A stretch of DNA of 48,803 nucleotides. Source: an uncultured Muribaculaceae bacterium (lineage in GTDB: Bacteria > Bacteroidota > Bacteroidia > Bacteroidales > Muribaculaceae). Location: the NCBI GenBank assembly GCA_910578665.1, contig CAJTQU010000016.1, positions 1 through 48,803 of the forward strand. The letters are read 5' to 3'. The notes under the pieces were generated by a model that did not search any database, was not told where the DNA came from, and worked only from the letters and a program-made list of their open reading frames with translations. Of this stretch, positions 1-8,785 are shown piece by piece (within the stretch, counting starts at the first letter, position 1; every line of letters starts with the position of its first letter). The position numbers were made by a program, and so were the translations under genes.

Positions 1-33
1 ATGGGAGAGTTTGTATTTGTCATACAGAATTAA
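1..33 (+). CDS. Possible 3' end of a gene entering from the left edge
   Basis: One frame reads ten sense codons ending in GEFVFVIQN and a TAA stop at 31-33, immediately followed by a strong hairpin (30-71) of the sort that ends a transcript. A gene running in from the left would explain that hairpin. Ten residues are too few to identify a family, and the frame choice rests only on the stop-terminator juxtaposition. Confidence 0.3.
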   Translation: MGEFVFVIQN

Positions 34-71
34 CGGCTGTCAGCCTATTTATATTGGTCAACAGCCGTTAA
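30..71 (+). terminator. Hairpin terminator of an upstream gene
   Basis: A perfect 11-bp inverted repeat (TTAACGGCTGT at 30-40 and ACAGCCGTTAA at 61-71) encloses a 20-base loop and is followed by a T-rich tract. It precedes the first complete gene and its promoter, so it most likely closes the transcript arriving from the left. Confidence 0.6.
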
Positions 72-162
72 GTTTATTTAAGATGCGTCTGCCGTGGTCA
101 TAAAGAAATCAGGCAAAGGCACAGACACAGTCTGTGATAACTTCCAAATAAAGTTTTTTTGC

Positions 163-170
163 TAATTTTG
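163..170 (+). promoter_or_regulatory. Bacteroidota -7 box before the first operon
   Basis: TAATTTTG matches the TAnnTTTG -7 consensus of the Bacteroidota primary sigma factor. No clear TTG -33 element is seen at the right distance. The box lies 21 bases before the ATG at 192 and downstream of an alternative TTG start at 159, which argues that translation begins at 192. Confidence 0.55.
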
Positions 171-191
171 CAACACCAAATATTTATCGGT

Positions 192-731
192 ATGTATTTA
201 TCCAGAAAATGGTCTATCGGAATCTTTGTGACCCTGATGGTTATCAGCCTTGTCTTAGACGGTCTCAGCATGGCTCTGTATGCAAAAACTATTGTGTCAT
301 GGTGGGTGCCTCTCCTTATCGCCCTTATTCCGTCAGTGACAACACCGCTGTACTGGCGCACATGGAAACGTCTGACAGGATTTCACGCAGTGTTCAACAT
401 ACTTGCCCATATTTTTGCCACTGGCTCCTTGTTCTGCAGTCTGGTCATGGGGTTGAATTACTTGTGTGCAGACAAAGCATCGCAGCACGAAGTACGTGCC
501 GAAATTACTGGGAAATGGCAAAAAAAGCATACAAGATACCGCCATGTCGGCAGAAGGCACCATGCCATTCCACAAGGCTCGTATAACACTTACCACATAA
601 AATTGGAATTCCCTGACGGACGGACTAAAGAGATGTCTGTAAGCCTGTCTGAATACAACCGGGCCAGAACGGGACGATTCCGCACACTGGAAGTTGCCGA
701 CGGTTTGTTCTGGATGCCTGTTATAAAATGA
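192..731 (+). CDS. Small multi-pass membrane protein, unknown function
   Basis: About 179 residues. The N-terminal two thirds holds three or four hydrophobic segments (roughly residues 8-30, 31-50 and 62-90), followed by a basic, His/Arg-rich stretch and a polar tail of about 50 residues with a short beta-type pattern (YHIKLEFPDGRTKEMSV). I recognise no family. The start at 192 is chosen because an in-frame TTG further upstream lies before the likely promoter. It ends 9 bases before an FKBP-type isomerase gene and is probably co-transcribed with it and the NUDIX gene. An inner-membrane location is inferred; the function is unknown. Confidence 0.65.
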   Translation: MYLSRKWSIGIFVTLMVISLVLDGLSMALYAKTIVSWWVPLLIALIPSVTTPLYWRTWKRLTGFHAVFNILAHIFATGSLFCSLVMGLNYLCADKASQHEVRAEITGKWQKKHTRYRHVGRRHHAIPQGSYNTYHIKLEFPDGRTKEMSVSLSEYNRARTGRFRTLEVADGLFWMPVIK

Positions 732-740
732 TATTAAGCT

Positions 741-1139
741 ATGGCAAGTAAAGATTATATAGTAAAAAATCGTGCGTGGCTAGAGGCAAAAGCCGGCGAA
801 CCCGGGGTTATGGCGCTTCCGTGCGGAATCTTCTACAAACCGTTAAAACATGGCCGTGCCGATGGTCCAAGGCCGTCAAGAAACAGTGTCGTTACCGTGC
901 ATTACACGGGTAAGACGATTAACGGCAAGACGTTTGACAGCAGCCGCGGAGGAGTAGCTCCGGCATTCCGACTGCGAGAACTTATCCCGGGATGGATCAT
1001 CGCTTTACAGCAAATGCACGTGGGAGACAAGTGGGAGGTCTATATCCCGGCCGAACAGGGATACGGACGTTTCAACCAGCCCGGAATCCCTGGCTGCTCG
1101 ACCCTGGTTTTTGAAATAGAACTGACGGGAGTGGGATGA
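741..1139 (+). CDS. FKBP-type peptidyl-prolyl cis-trans isomerase
   Basis: A 132-residue, single-domain FKBP that catalyses cis-trans isomerisation of Xaa-Pro bonds. The fold is covered from about residue 45 to the end. Visible family hallmarks are VTVHYTGK, the active-site Asp in GKTFDSS, the hydrophobic pocket segment LIPGWIIALQQM with the floor Trp, and the flap-strand region IPAEQGYG followed by TLVFEIELTGV. No signal peptide or lipobox is seen, so it is probably cytoplasmic, unlike many Bacteroidota FKBPs that are lipoproteins. Its stop overlaps the start of the NUDIX gene (ATGA), which points to translational coupling. Confidence 0.88.
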   Translation: MASKDYIVKNRAWLEAKAGEPGVMALPCGIFYKPLKHGRADGPRPSRNSVVTVHYTGKTINGKTFDSSRGGVAPAFRLRELIPGWIIALQQMHVGDKWEVYIPAEQGYGRFNQPGIPGCSTLVFEIELTGVG

Positions 1140-1648
1140 CAGCATCTGACAATCTTACCGAGCGTCTGCCGATAGTTGACACGGAGGGCAGAGTGACTGG
1201 TTCGGCCACACGCGGCAAGTGCCACGGCGGAAGTATGTGGCTGCACCCGGTAGTGCATCTGCATGTGTTCGACATGCACGGCCGCATATATCTGCAAAAA
1301 CGTCCGGATTGGAAAGAAATACAGCCCGGCAAATGGGATACAGCAGTAGGCGGCCACGTGGATTACGGCGAAGATATTGTTTCTGCCCTGCGGCGAGAAG
1401 CTCGTGAGGAGCTGGGGCTTACAGACATATGTCCTGAATTTGTCACAAGGTATATATTTGAATCAGACCAAGAACGAGAACTCGTATACGCATACCGCGT
1501 TACAACCGACCTAACGCCCCGACCTACCGAAGAACTGGCCGGAGGCCGTTTCTGGACATTTGCAGAAATTGAGGACGCTATTGCAACGGGGAATATACTG
1601 ACCCCAAATTTCATAGAGGAGTACCGACGCCTGTTTGCCCCGGACTGA
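1136..1648 (+). CDS. NUDIX hydrolase
   Basis: A 170-residue NUDIX protein. The box GX5EX7REUXEEXGU is matched exactly at about residues 73-95 (G73, E79, R87-E88, E91-E92, G94), giving a Mg-dependent pyrophosphohydrolase active site. The N-terminal layout (a statement of the ligand, LPIVDTEGRVTGSATR, then WLHPVVHLHVF) resembles the Idi/YfcD-type NUDIX branch whose substrates are often unknown. It overlaps the upstream FKBP gene by four bases and converges on the opposite-strand DUF4296 region. The exact substrate cannot be read from sequence. Confidence 0.88.
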   Translation: MTASDNLTERLPIVDTEGRVTGSATRGKCHGGSMWLHPVVHLHVFDMHGRIYLQKRPDWKEIQPGKWDTAVGGHVDYGEDIVSALRREAREELGLTDICPEFVTRYIFESDQERELVYAYRVTTDLTPRPTEELAGGRFWTFAEIEDAIATGNILTPNFIEEYRRLFAPD

Positions 1649-1853
1649 TATAATGGCACAGGCTTATACAATCTTGACCATGCCTCAGCAATAAAGGGAT
1701 ATCATGGTATGTCGTACCATAAATTTCCCTGACATACGGCATAACAGATGTCCGTACTATCCGACCTGATGAATCACGATACAATGTCACTATGGCCATT
1801 CCGTGTTCCGTCAAAGTACCGGAAAGTGACTCTTCGTACACACGTCGTGACAT
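1611..1853 (-). CDS. Possible small protein downstream of the DUF4296 gene
   Basis: An 80-residue reading frame starts (MSRRVYEESLSG) eleven bases after the DUF4296 stop codon and runs to a stop inside the 3' end of the convergent NUDIX gene. It has a mixed, protein-like composition with a strand-like segment (MAIVTLYRDSSGRIV), and a weak purine-rich stretch precedes the ATG. I recognise no family. Against it: the end overlaps another gene by 38 bases and the length is small. It fills an otherwise empty 215-base gap. Confidence 0.35.
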   Translation of the reverse strand: MSRRVYEESLSGTLTEHGMAIVTLYRDSSGRIVRTSVMPYVREIYGTTYHDIPLLLRHGQDCISLCHYISPGQTGVGTPL

Positions 1854-1863
1854 ATGCCGTTCT

Positions 1864-2652
1864 TCACTTATGCGGTCTTCTGTACAGATGCTGGCTGTTG
1901 ATCTCATAATAAGTGGTGGCATTATAGGGCCGTACTGTAAGTGATATCGAATCCAGCAGCAGTGGCTCGCTCTGGCTCGTACGTGTATATCCGTACACCC
2001 TCTTGACTGTGCGCGCGGAATCGGTCTGGAGGGCCACATTCTGCATTCCCCGTGAACTCTGGCTGCGCGATACATAACCGGTAGATCCGTCTGCATAATC
2101 CACGGCCAAGAATACATCAAGCGGACTGGTAAGATTCAGTGTCTTATATTCCCATATTATGCGTCCGCCCTTACCCACGTTGCCGGATATGTCGAAACTA
2201 ACCATGTCCGCCCTATCGGCTGCCTGCATGCGTAGATTGGCCGGCCCTTGCCACAACGAAGCTCCGGCTGAAGCCCCGGTATGCGCAGTCCTGGCCTCCC
2301 GGCCGGCTTCCTTTATTCGCTCTATCACTTTCTCACAGACATCGTCATAACGGTCAAGATGATGACCGTACCATCTGAGTGTCGTGTCAAACTGCGCCTC
2401 GGTAACTCCGTGTTTCTGCATTGTGCCCTGCCTTAAGACACGCTGGGCAGAATCTATGTCTCCAATACTGGCACTGGCAGCCATGGGCCCCTCCAGCACA
2501 GTATATGCCTCACCCACATACAGGTCTGCCAACAACGCGGCCATGACATCGTCCGACAACACTTCGCCAGGACGTGACGAACATGAGGCCAAAAGGCCGG
2601 CAGCCATTCCAACCGACAACACTCGGAAATATTTACCGCTGCCGCAAATCAT
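1864..2652 (-). CDS. DUF4296-type lipoprotein
   Basis: A 262-residue exported protein. A short basic N-terminus and hydrophobic segment lead to a lipobox LLASC with the modified Cys at residue 24, so it should be lipidated and kept in the envelope. Residues about 30-115 match the DUF4296 pattern known in Bacteroidota: a helical block with LLADLYVGEAY, the Q..V..KHGVTEAQFDTTLRWY core and a terminal YDDVCEKVIERI helix. The C-terminal half is beta-rich and unassigned. Its start overlaps the lspA stop (ATGA), and LspA is the peptidase that would process this lipoprotein. Function is unknown. Confidence 0.75.
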   Translation of the reverse strand: MICGSGKYFRVLSVGMAAGLLASCSSRPGEVLSDDVMAALLADLYVGEAYTVLEGPMAASASIGDIDSAQRVLRQGTMQKHGVTEAQFDTTLRWYGHHLDRYDDVCEKVIERIKEAGREARTAHTGASAGASLWQGPANLRMQAADRADMVSFDISGNVGKGGRIIWEYKTLNLTSPLDVFLAVDYADGSTGYVSRSQSSRGMQNVALQTDSARTVKRVYGYTRTSQSEPLLLDSISLTVRPYNATTYYEINSQHLYRRPHK

Positions 2653-3290
2653 GACTTCGGTGCCTTTTCCACTTTATTGTTCGCCCCACGGCCGCAGAAA
2701 GTATCCCATGCTATAGCTATATCCTTGCTATAGAAGAATATTAGTAACATTACACCGACACATATCGCAGCATCAGCGATGTTAAATATGTATTGGAAAA
2801 ATTCCCAGCTATGCCCGGCTATATCAATCGTGAAAAACGGGAAATAAAACATATCGACCACCCGGCCCTCGAACCATTCGGCATAACCGCCGCCGGCAGG
2901 AAACATCCGCGCTACTTCTGGAGGGAACGGATTGTTGAATATACGTCCGTAAAAAACACAGTCGAAAATATTACCGGCCGCACCGGCTGTGATAAGTGCA
3001 AGACTAACTATGAACCCTGTGCGCAGGACTCGGGCAGCATGCACCTTGACAAGCATCCAAATGAACAATGCCACCGCTGCCATACGGCCCAGTGTGAGAA
3101 CAAGTTTATTCCACAGTTCTAGCCCGAAGGCCATACCCGGGTTTTCTATGAATTTAAGCCGGAACCACGAGGTGACCACCTCTTCTTCGCCAAGATAGAA
3201 GTGCGTCTTGACATAAATCTTCAACAACTGGTCGGCAATAACGACGGCAAGGATTACGGCAAGGGCTATCAGCCCTCTGTGTTGTTTCAT
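2649..3290 (-). CDS. lspA: Lipoprotein signal peptidase (signal peptidase II)
   Basis: A 213-residue inner-membrane aspartic peptidase that cleaves prolipoproteins ahead of the lipidated cysteine. The two catalytic aspartates are visible in GNIFD (about D110) and FNIADA (about D173), and the conserved IENPGMAFG precedes them. Four hydrophobic segments are apparent. An insert of about 20 residues (NNPFPPEVARMFPAGGG) between the catalytic motifs makes it longer than the roughly 160-residue E. coli enzyme, as is common in Bacteroidota. The start at the second Met (MKQHRG) is preferred; an ATG at 3302 is also in frame. It lies between a dksA-like gene and the DUF4296 lipoprotein gene. Confidence 0.92.
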   Translation of the reverse strand: MKQHRGLIALAVILAVVIADQLLKIYVKTHFYLGEEEVVTSWFRLKFIENPGMAFGLELWNKLVLTLGRMAAVALFIWMLVKVHAARVLRTGFIVSLALITAGAAGNIFDCVFYGRIFNNPFPPEVARMFPAGGGYAEWFEGRVVDMFYFPFFTIDIAGHSWEFFQYIFNIADAAICVGVMLLIFFYSKDIAIAWDTFCGRGANNKVEKAPKS

Positions 3291-3307
3291 CAGAAAAATC
3301 ATATTGA

Positions 3308-3344
3308 CTCCAGGGTCAGGACATAATCTGTCCCGACCCTGGAG
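3308..3344 (-). terminator. Intercistronic hairpin between dksA-like gene and lspA
   Basis: A 16-bp inverted repeat (3308-3323 with 3329-3344) encloses a 5-base loop. The single non-Watson-Crick position is A opposite C on the plus strand but becomes a G-U pair in minus-strand RNA, so the stem is fully paired only in the operon transcript. A short T-run follows before lspA. It could be a partial terminator or an RNA-processing or stabilising element. Confidence 0.55.
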
Positions 3345-3356
3345 ATGGAGAATCAG

Positions 3357-3734
3357 TTATTTCTTAGCATCGATCGACAGCGTGGCATGCGGCACGGCAC
3401 GCAGACGCTCTTTGGGAATCAGTTTGCCCGTGACACGGCATATCCCATAGGTCTTATTATCAATGCGTACAAGCGCGGCTTTCAACTTTGATATGAAATC
3501 AGCCTGACGGCGTGCAAGACGCACAGCTTCTTCTTTGCCGAGGGTATTGGCTCCCTCTTCCAGAGCCTTGAAAGTGGGCGCGGTGTCGGCATCACTGTTG
3601 TCGGCATCATTTACTACCAATGAACGCAACGAATCATATTCGGCCTGTGCCTTTTCAAGTTTAGCCAGGACAAGTGTGCGGAACTCTTCAAGCTCGGCAT
3701 CAGAATATCTCACTTTGTCTTCCATATTATTCAT
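3357..3734 (-). CDS. TraR/DksA-family transcription factor lacking the zinc cysteines
   Basis: A 125-residue protein of the DksA/TraR family, which bind the RNA polymerase secondary channel and alter initiation together with ppGpp. The N-terminal half is a coiled coil (about residues 10-60) and the C-terminal part carries the family signature YGICRVTGKLIPKERL. Only one cysteine remains in the finger region, so the four-Cys zinc site of E. coli DksA is absent; this degeneration is common in Bacteroidota members. The start overlaps the ileS stop (ATGA); a second Met three codons later is an alternative. The regulatory role is inferred from the family. Confidence 0.85.
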   Translation of the reverse strand: MNNMEDKVRYSDAELEEFRTLVLAKLEKAQAEYDSLRSLVVNDADNSDADTAPTFKALEEGANTLGKEEAVRLARRQADFISKLKAALVRIDNKTYGICRVTGKLIPKERLRAVPHATLSIDAKK

Positions 3735-6700
3735 TTTACACGGGTTACTTCCACTTTCACCTCTGTGCCGTCTATATCCAGAGACTGTGATGCCTCACTG
3801 TCCAGGGCATCGACCACGTCTATACTGTCAGCCAGAATCTGCGAGGCTATATACTGGCCGAACGCAGCGATAGAAGCATCGGTGAGAGGCGAACTGGTGA
3901 TTAGGACTTTTACTTTGTCTGTTATGTCGAAATCAGATGATTTGCGTATGTTCTGTATTCGGTTTACCAATTCTCGCGCCACGCCTTCGTTTCGCAATTC
4001 TTCGGTAACCGTGACATCAAGCGCAACTGTTAAATCGCCGGCGCCGCCTACCATCCATCCAGGTATATCCTCGGCAAGTATCTCTACATCGTCAAGAGTT
4101 ATACACGGCTTTCCCTCTATATCTTCGAATGTATATGAGGCATCGCGCTCAAGCTCTGCAATCTGCTGCTGGCTCATGCCTTTGATAGCGCTGCCGAGCA
4201 GCTTCATGACTTTGCCGAAGCGTGGTCCCAACTTCTTGAAATCTGCCTTTACACGTTTTACCAGACCACTTTCCTCTGCTCCGACTATCTTCAATTCTTT
4301 TACATTAACTTCTGAAGCAATCAGCGGTTTCATCGCTTCTACCATGGCTGCCTGCGCAGCAGTAGCCACCGGCACGAGCAATGTCTGCAATGGCTGGCGT
4401 ACCTTGATGCTGACTTTGCGGCGCAGGGCAAGCACGGCACTTGTGATATCCTGGGCCAGACGCATCTGTGCTTCCAGATCTTTATCTATATGCGACTCGT
4501 CTACCTCCGGGAACATGACAAGATGCACAGGAGTGTATTCTTCTCCGTTGACCGGCTCCATGAGATCCGAGTAAAGACGGTCGGCATAGAACGGAGCTAT
4601 CGGCGCCATCAGCATAGCAACGGTGCGGAGGCAGGTATATAGTGTCTGGTATGCAGACAGTTTGTCCTGGTTCATATGTCCTGCCCAGAAACGTTTGCGG
4701 TTAAGACGAACGTACCAGTTAGACAGATTGTCCCCTACAAACTCTGATATGGCACGTGCCGCACGCGTAGGCTCGTAATCGTCCAATGCGGTGTCCACAT
4801 CGTGCACAAGGGTTCCGAGCAAAGATAGAATCCAACGGTCTATCTCCGGACGGTCTGCGTAAGGCACATCAGGTTCTTTTGCCGTGAATCCGTCTACATT
4901 CGCATAAAGAGCGAAAAATTTATAAGTATTATACAGTGTTCCGAAGAGTTTGCCTGACACTTCTTTCACCCCGGTCTCGTCATATTTGAGATTGTCCCAT
5001 GGCTGGGAATTCTCTATCATGTACCATCGCACAGGGTCAGAACCGTATTTCTCTATGTTATTAAACGGATCAACCGCATTGCCGAGGCGTTTGCTCATCT
5101 TGTTGCCAAATTTATCAAGAACAAGTCCGTTGGATATGACAGCCTTATAGCTCACAGTGTCAAACACCATGCCGGCTATGGCATGAAGTGTGAAGAACCA
5201 GCCGCGTGTCTGGTCTACACCTTCGGCAATAAAATCAGCCGGATAAACCTCTCGATTGTCAAACACCTCTTTGTTTTCAAACGGATAATGTATCTGGGCG
5301 TAAGGCATGGCGCCGGAATCAAACCATACATCTATAAGGTCTGCTTCGCGATGCATAGGACGCCCGGTCTCGCTTACCAGTACTATATCGTCGACATAAG
5401 GACGGTGCATGTCTATCTTATCATAGTTTTCGGCGGTTATTACACCAGGCTCGAAACCTTTGGCTTTAAGAGGATTCTCTGACATAAGGCCGGCAGCCAC
5501 AGATTTGTCTATGGCATCTGATAATTCCTGATATGAGCCTATGCAAATCTGTTCACGGCCGTCTTCGGTGCGCCATATGGGCAGCGGCGTGCCCCAGTAG
5601 CGTGAACGGGAAAGATTCCAGTCCTGTAGATTCTCAAGCCATTTGCCGAACCTGCCGCTACCTGTAGAGGCAGGCTTCCACTTGATCGAGTCATTCAACT
5701 CCATGAGGCGTTCGCGCGAAGCCGTGGTACGTATGAACCATGAGTCAAGTGGATAATAAAGCACGGGCTTGTCTGTACGCCAACAATGCGGATAGTTGTG
5801 CATATGCTTTTCTATCTTAAATGCCGTGCCGGCTTGTTTCATTTCGATGCACAATATTATATTGAGGTCTTCCGCCTTGTCTGCGGCAGCCGCGTCATAT
5901 TTGCCATCAGGGTTAAAACGGGGATCATAGGCATTCTTCACATAGTCACCGGCATGTTTCTCATATAATGCGACATTGACACACTTGTCGACAAATTCAG
6001 GCGCACATTCGTCAATACCGTAATATTTGCCCTGCAGGTCTACCATGGGCCGGGTCTCACCACGTTTATTGACCATAAACAATGATGGTATGCCGGCAGC
6101 CTTGGCTACCTTGGCGTCATCGGCGCCGAATGTAGGTGCTATGTGCACTATACCGGTACCGTCTTCGGTTGTGACATAGTCTCCGGGAATAATACGGAAT
6201 GCCTCCTGTTCTAATTCTACAAACCGGTCAGTACCCACTGTAAACACATTGTCGGGATGGGATTCGGCGGCATCTTTTACAAACTCAGGTGACAGATCGG
6301 AAAGTTTCTCCAAAGGTTTCACCCAGGGCATGAGTTGCTCATAACGCATACCGATCAGGTCACTAGCGTTATATTCGGCCACACGCCTCCAAGGCAGGAC
6401 TTTGTCCCCCTGGCTGTATTCGTCCATCGGAAGTTCCTCGCCCTCCGGCTTGAAATACGCACCCACCCTTTCGCTGGCCAGCACGACAGTGATTTTCTCA
6501 CCGTTATACGGATTATATGTACGAACAGCGCAATATTTGATAGAGGGACCTATACACAGGGCTGTGTTGGAAGGCAGGGTCCACGGTGTAGTGGTCCAAG
6601 CTATGAAACAGGGCGTGCCCCAGCCCTGCATGTCGGGTTTTGGTTCTATTATACGAAATAACGCTGTTGCCGTAGTATCTTTGACATCACGGTAGCAGCC

Positions 6701-7291
6701 GGGCTGGTTTAGCTCGTGCGTGCTGAGACCTGTGCCGGCAGCAGGCGAATAAGGTTGTATGGTATACCCTTTATAAAGATACCCTTTTTTGAAAAGCTCT
6801 TTAAGCAGCCACCAGACACTCTCTATATAACGGTTGTCATACGTAATATAAGGATTCTGCAGGTCTACCCAATAGCCCATCTTATGTGTAAGATCGGTCC
6901 ATTCTTTCGTATACTTCATCACCTCGCGGCGGCAGGCGGCATTATATTCGTCTACGGATATTTTACTGCCTATGTCTTCCTTTGTTATACCAAGTGTCTT
7001 TTCAACACCAAGCTCCACAGGAAGGCCGTGAGTATCCCATCCTGCCTTACGTTTCACATGAAAGCCCTTCATGGTTTTATAGCGGCAGAATATATCTTTG
7101 ATGGTACGTGCCATAACATGATGTATACCCGGCATGCCGTTGGCACTAGGAGGCCCCTCGTAAAACACAAATGAGGGACCGCCTTCGCGCTCTTTCATAC
7201 TAGCCTCAAACAGATTGCGCGCATCCCATAGCGAAAGCATCTGTTTATTTATATCCGACAGCGAAAGCTGTCCGCTATATTCTTTAAATTT
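3731..7291 (-). CDS. ileS: Isoleucyl-tRNA synthetase, type 2 with altered HIGH motif
   Basis: About 1186 residues, cytoplasmic; it charges tRNA-Ile. Seen are the class I catalytic signature near the N-terminus (PPSANGMPGIHH), a long CP1 editing domain with WTTTPWTLPSNTA, the KMSKS-equivalent FGNKMSKRLGNA, a helical anticodon-binding domain and a long C-terminal extension. The length and C-terminus fit the eukaryote-like type 2 IleRS group. The HIGH signature reads GIHH (7118-7129), the swapped GXHH form rather than HXGH. The start at 7291 (MKFKEYSG) is preferred over an in-frame codon four residues earlier. It lies 90 bases after ddl with no promoter seen between them, so co-transcription is likely. 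Confidence 0.95.
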   Translation of the reverse strand, partial: KFKEYSGQLSLSDINKQMLSLWDARNLFEASMKEREGGPSFVFYEGPPSANGMPGIHHVMARTIKDIFCRYKTMKGFHVKRKAGWDTHGLPVELGVEKTLGITKEDIGSKISVDEYNAACRREVMKYTKEWTDLTHKMGYWVDLQNPYITYDNRYIESVWWLLKELFKKGYLYKGYTIQPYSPAAGTGLSTHELNQPGCYRDVKDTTATALFRIIEPKPDMQGWGTPCFIAWTTTPWTLPSNTALCIGPSIKYCAVRTYNPYNGEKITVVLASERVGAYFKPEGEELPMDEYSQGDKVLPWRRVAEYNASDLIGMRYEQLMPWVKPLEKLSDLSPEFVKDAAESHPDNVFTVGTDRFVELEQEAFRIIPGDYVTTEDGTGIVHIAPTFGADDAKVAKAAGIPSLFMVNKRGETRPMVDLQGKYYGIDECAPEFVDKCVNVALYEKHAGDYVKNAYDPRFNPDGKYDAAAADKAEDLNIILCIEMKQAGTAFKIEKHMHNYPHCWRTDKPVLYYPLDSWFIRTTASRERLMELNDSIKWKPASTGSGRFGKWLENLQDWNLSRSRYWGTPLPIWRTEDGREQICIGSYQELSDAIDKSVAAGLMSENPLKAKGFEPGVITAENYDKIDMHRPYVDDIVLVSETGRPMHREADLIDVWFDSGAMPYAQIHYPFENKEVFDNREVYPADFIAEGVDQTRGWFFTLHAIAGMVFDTVSYKAVISNGLVLDKFGNKMSKRLGNAVDPFNNIEKYGSDPVRWYMIENSQPWDNLKYDETGVKEVSGKLFGTLYNTYKFFALYANVDGFTAKEPDVPYADRPEIDRWILSLLGTLVHDVDTALDDYEPTRAARAISEFVGDNLSNWYVRLNRKRFWAGHMNQDKLSAYQTLYTCLRTVAMLMAPIAPFYADRLYSDLMEPVNGEEYTPVHLVMFPEVDESHIDKDLEAQMRLAQDITSAVLALRRKVSIKVRQPLQTLLVPVATAAQAAMVEAMKPLIASEVNVKELKIVGAEESGLVKRVKADFKKLGPRFGKVMKLLGSAIKGMSQQQIAELERDASYTFEDIEGKPCITLDDVEILAEDIPGWMVGGAGDLTVALDVTVTEELRNEGVARELVNRIQNIRKSSDFDITDKVKVLITSSPLTDASIAAFGQYIASQILADSIDVVDALDSEASQSLDIDGTEVKVEVTRVK

Positions 7292-7381
7292 CATAAATAA
7301 CAATTCCTATTTTCAATTTTTATCGAGACCGGCAAACCTGCGCATGTCGAATCTTCAGGAAGAGCCCTCCTCGAATTTATA

Positions 7382-8578
7382 TCATAATTTTCCTCCTTTT
7401 ACACCCTTGGCTCCTTTAACACCGCCTCCCATGGCAAATATATTAGAGTCATAGGTAAATGTCTTGCGATCAGTGTCACGTTTGCGCTTAAGGGCTAATG
7501 CCACAAGTTTATCCATAAGCTGCTCGAATGTGATGCCTGTAGCCTCCCAGAGGTAGAAAGAGAGGGAGCCAGGTATAGTGTTTATCTCGTTCACATAAAC
7601 ATTACCATCTTTTTCATCAATCATGACATCGACACGGCTGACACCGTGACATGACAATACCCGGAATGTCTCACCGGCTATATGGCGTATATGCTCGCTT
7701 ACTTCGTCGGACAACTGGGCCGGAATGCGCTTCTCACTAGCCTGCATACCTTTCGCACTCTTAGAACCTCCCATATATTTGTCCTCATACGAAAGAAAAT
7801 CACCAGTCTTTATCGGCTCCTCGCATACGCTGCTCTGATGGTCGTCGGCATCGCCAAGCACAGAGCAGTTAATCTCTTTCAACTGCTCTATCATATGCTC
7901 CACTATGATACGCTGTGAGAAGCGCTCGGCATTGTCAATCTTAGCAACCAGTTCTTCCCGGCAAGAGGCCTTGCCTATACCCACGCTCGAACCAAGATTG
8001 GCAGGCTTGACTATTACAGGATAGCCCAACTGGCTTTCAATTTTTTTAATCAGGGATTCTTTATCAGCGAACCACTGACGATCTGTAAACCAAACATAAT
8101 CCACCACGGGTATGCCGCACTCGCGCAATATCATCTTCATGGTGATTTTATCCATGCCGTTGGCCGAAGACAATGTGTTACAGCCGGCAAAGGGGATACC
8201 GATTGTCTCAAGCAGCCCCTCAAAAATACCATCTTCTCCATTAGTTCCATGGAGAACGGGAAGCACGACATGCAGCTCGCACAAAACAGGATTGCGACGT
8301 GAGAAACGCCCCACTTCGGCTTTATACAGATTATAATCTCCATATTCAGGGCGCATAAACACTTCTGTACAACGTTCCGTCAAAGCGCTCATATCTTTAT
8401 AGTTCTTAATCTCAAGCAACTCTTGGCCTGTAAACCAACGTCCCTGCTTTGAAATATAGATAGGAACAACCTCGTATTTGTCTTTGTTCATAGCGCTAAT
8501 AGCCTGAAGGGCAGATATTACAGATATCTCATGCTCAACACTCCGGCCTCCAAAGAAAACTGCTACATTCGTCTTCAT
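7382..8578 (-). CDS. ddl: D-alanine--D-alanine ligase
   Basis: A 398-residue ATP-grasp ligase that makes the D-Ala-D-Ala dipeptide for peptidoglycan. Hallmarks: N-terminal FFGGRSVEHEIS, VLHGTNGEDG, the ATP-grasp segment VIVKPANLGSSVGIGK, the loop SYEDKYMGG, and the metal-binding end VYVNEINTIPGS. It is longer than the roughly 300-360-residue family norm, with a Gly/Lys-rich tail (GGGVKGAKGVKGG) after the catalytic domain. It heads the minus-strand run ddl-ileS-dksA-lspA. D-Ala specificity rather than D-Lac or D-Ser is inferred from overall resemblance. Confidence 0.93.
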   Translation of the reverse strand: MKTNVAVFFGGRSVEHEISVISALQAISAMNKDKYEVVPIYISKQGRWFTGQELLEIKNYKDMSALTERCTEVFMRPEYGDYNLYKAEVGRFSRRNPVLCELHVVLPVLHGTNGEDGIFEGLLETIGIPFAGCNTLSSANGMDKITMKMILRECGIPVVDYVWFTDRQWFADKESLIKKIESQLGYPVIVKPANLGSSVGIGKASCREELVAKIDNAERFSQRIIVEHMIEQLKEINCSVLGDADDHQSSVCEEPIKTGDFLSYEDKYMGGSKSAKGMQASEKRIPAQLSDEVSEHIRHIAGETFRVLSCHGVSRVDVMIDEKDGNVYVNEINTIPGSLSFYLWEATGITFEQLMDKLVALALKRKRDTDRKTFTYDSNIFAMGGGVKGAKGVKGGKL

Positions 8579-8785
8579 CCTTATATTCTGATATTGTGTG
8601 CGGCTTTTTAGGCCACTTTGTTCTCCGTTTTCATTATTTACAGCCAGTATTTACCGACCGATTTTATCTCATGCGTATGTTGCTACGCATACGCGCGTTC
8701 TTATATAATGCAAAATTACAAAAAAAATTGAACACGTCTAGTTTCGTATCCCATTTTTTAAAGAACAGGGATGATGTGGATGCCA

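Noticed and set aside
120..136. Small palindrome CACAGAC-ACA-GTCTGTG before the first gene
   Set aside because: A 7-bp stem could be an operator, but there is no partner gene or repeat to support it.
3765..4574. A 269-codon open frame opposite ileS
   Set aside because: Ser-rich antisense shadow of the IleRS C-terminal region.
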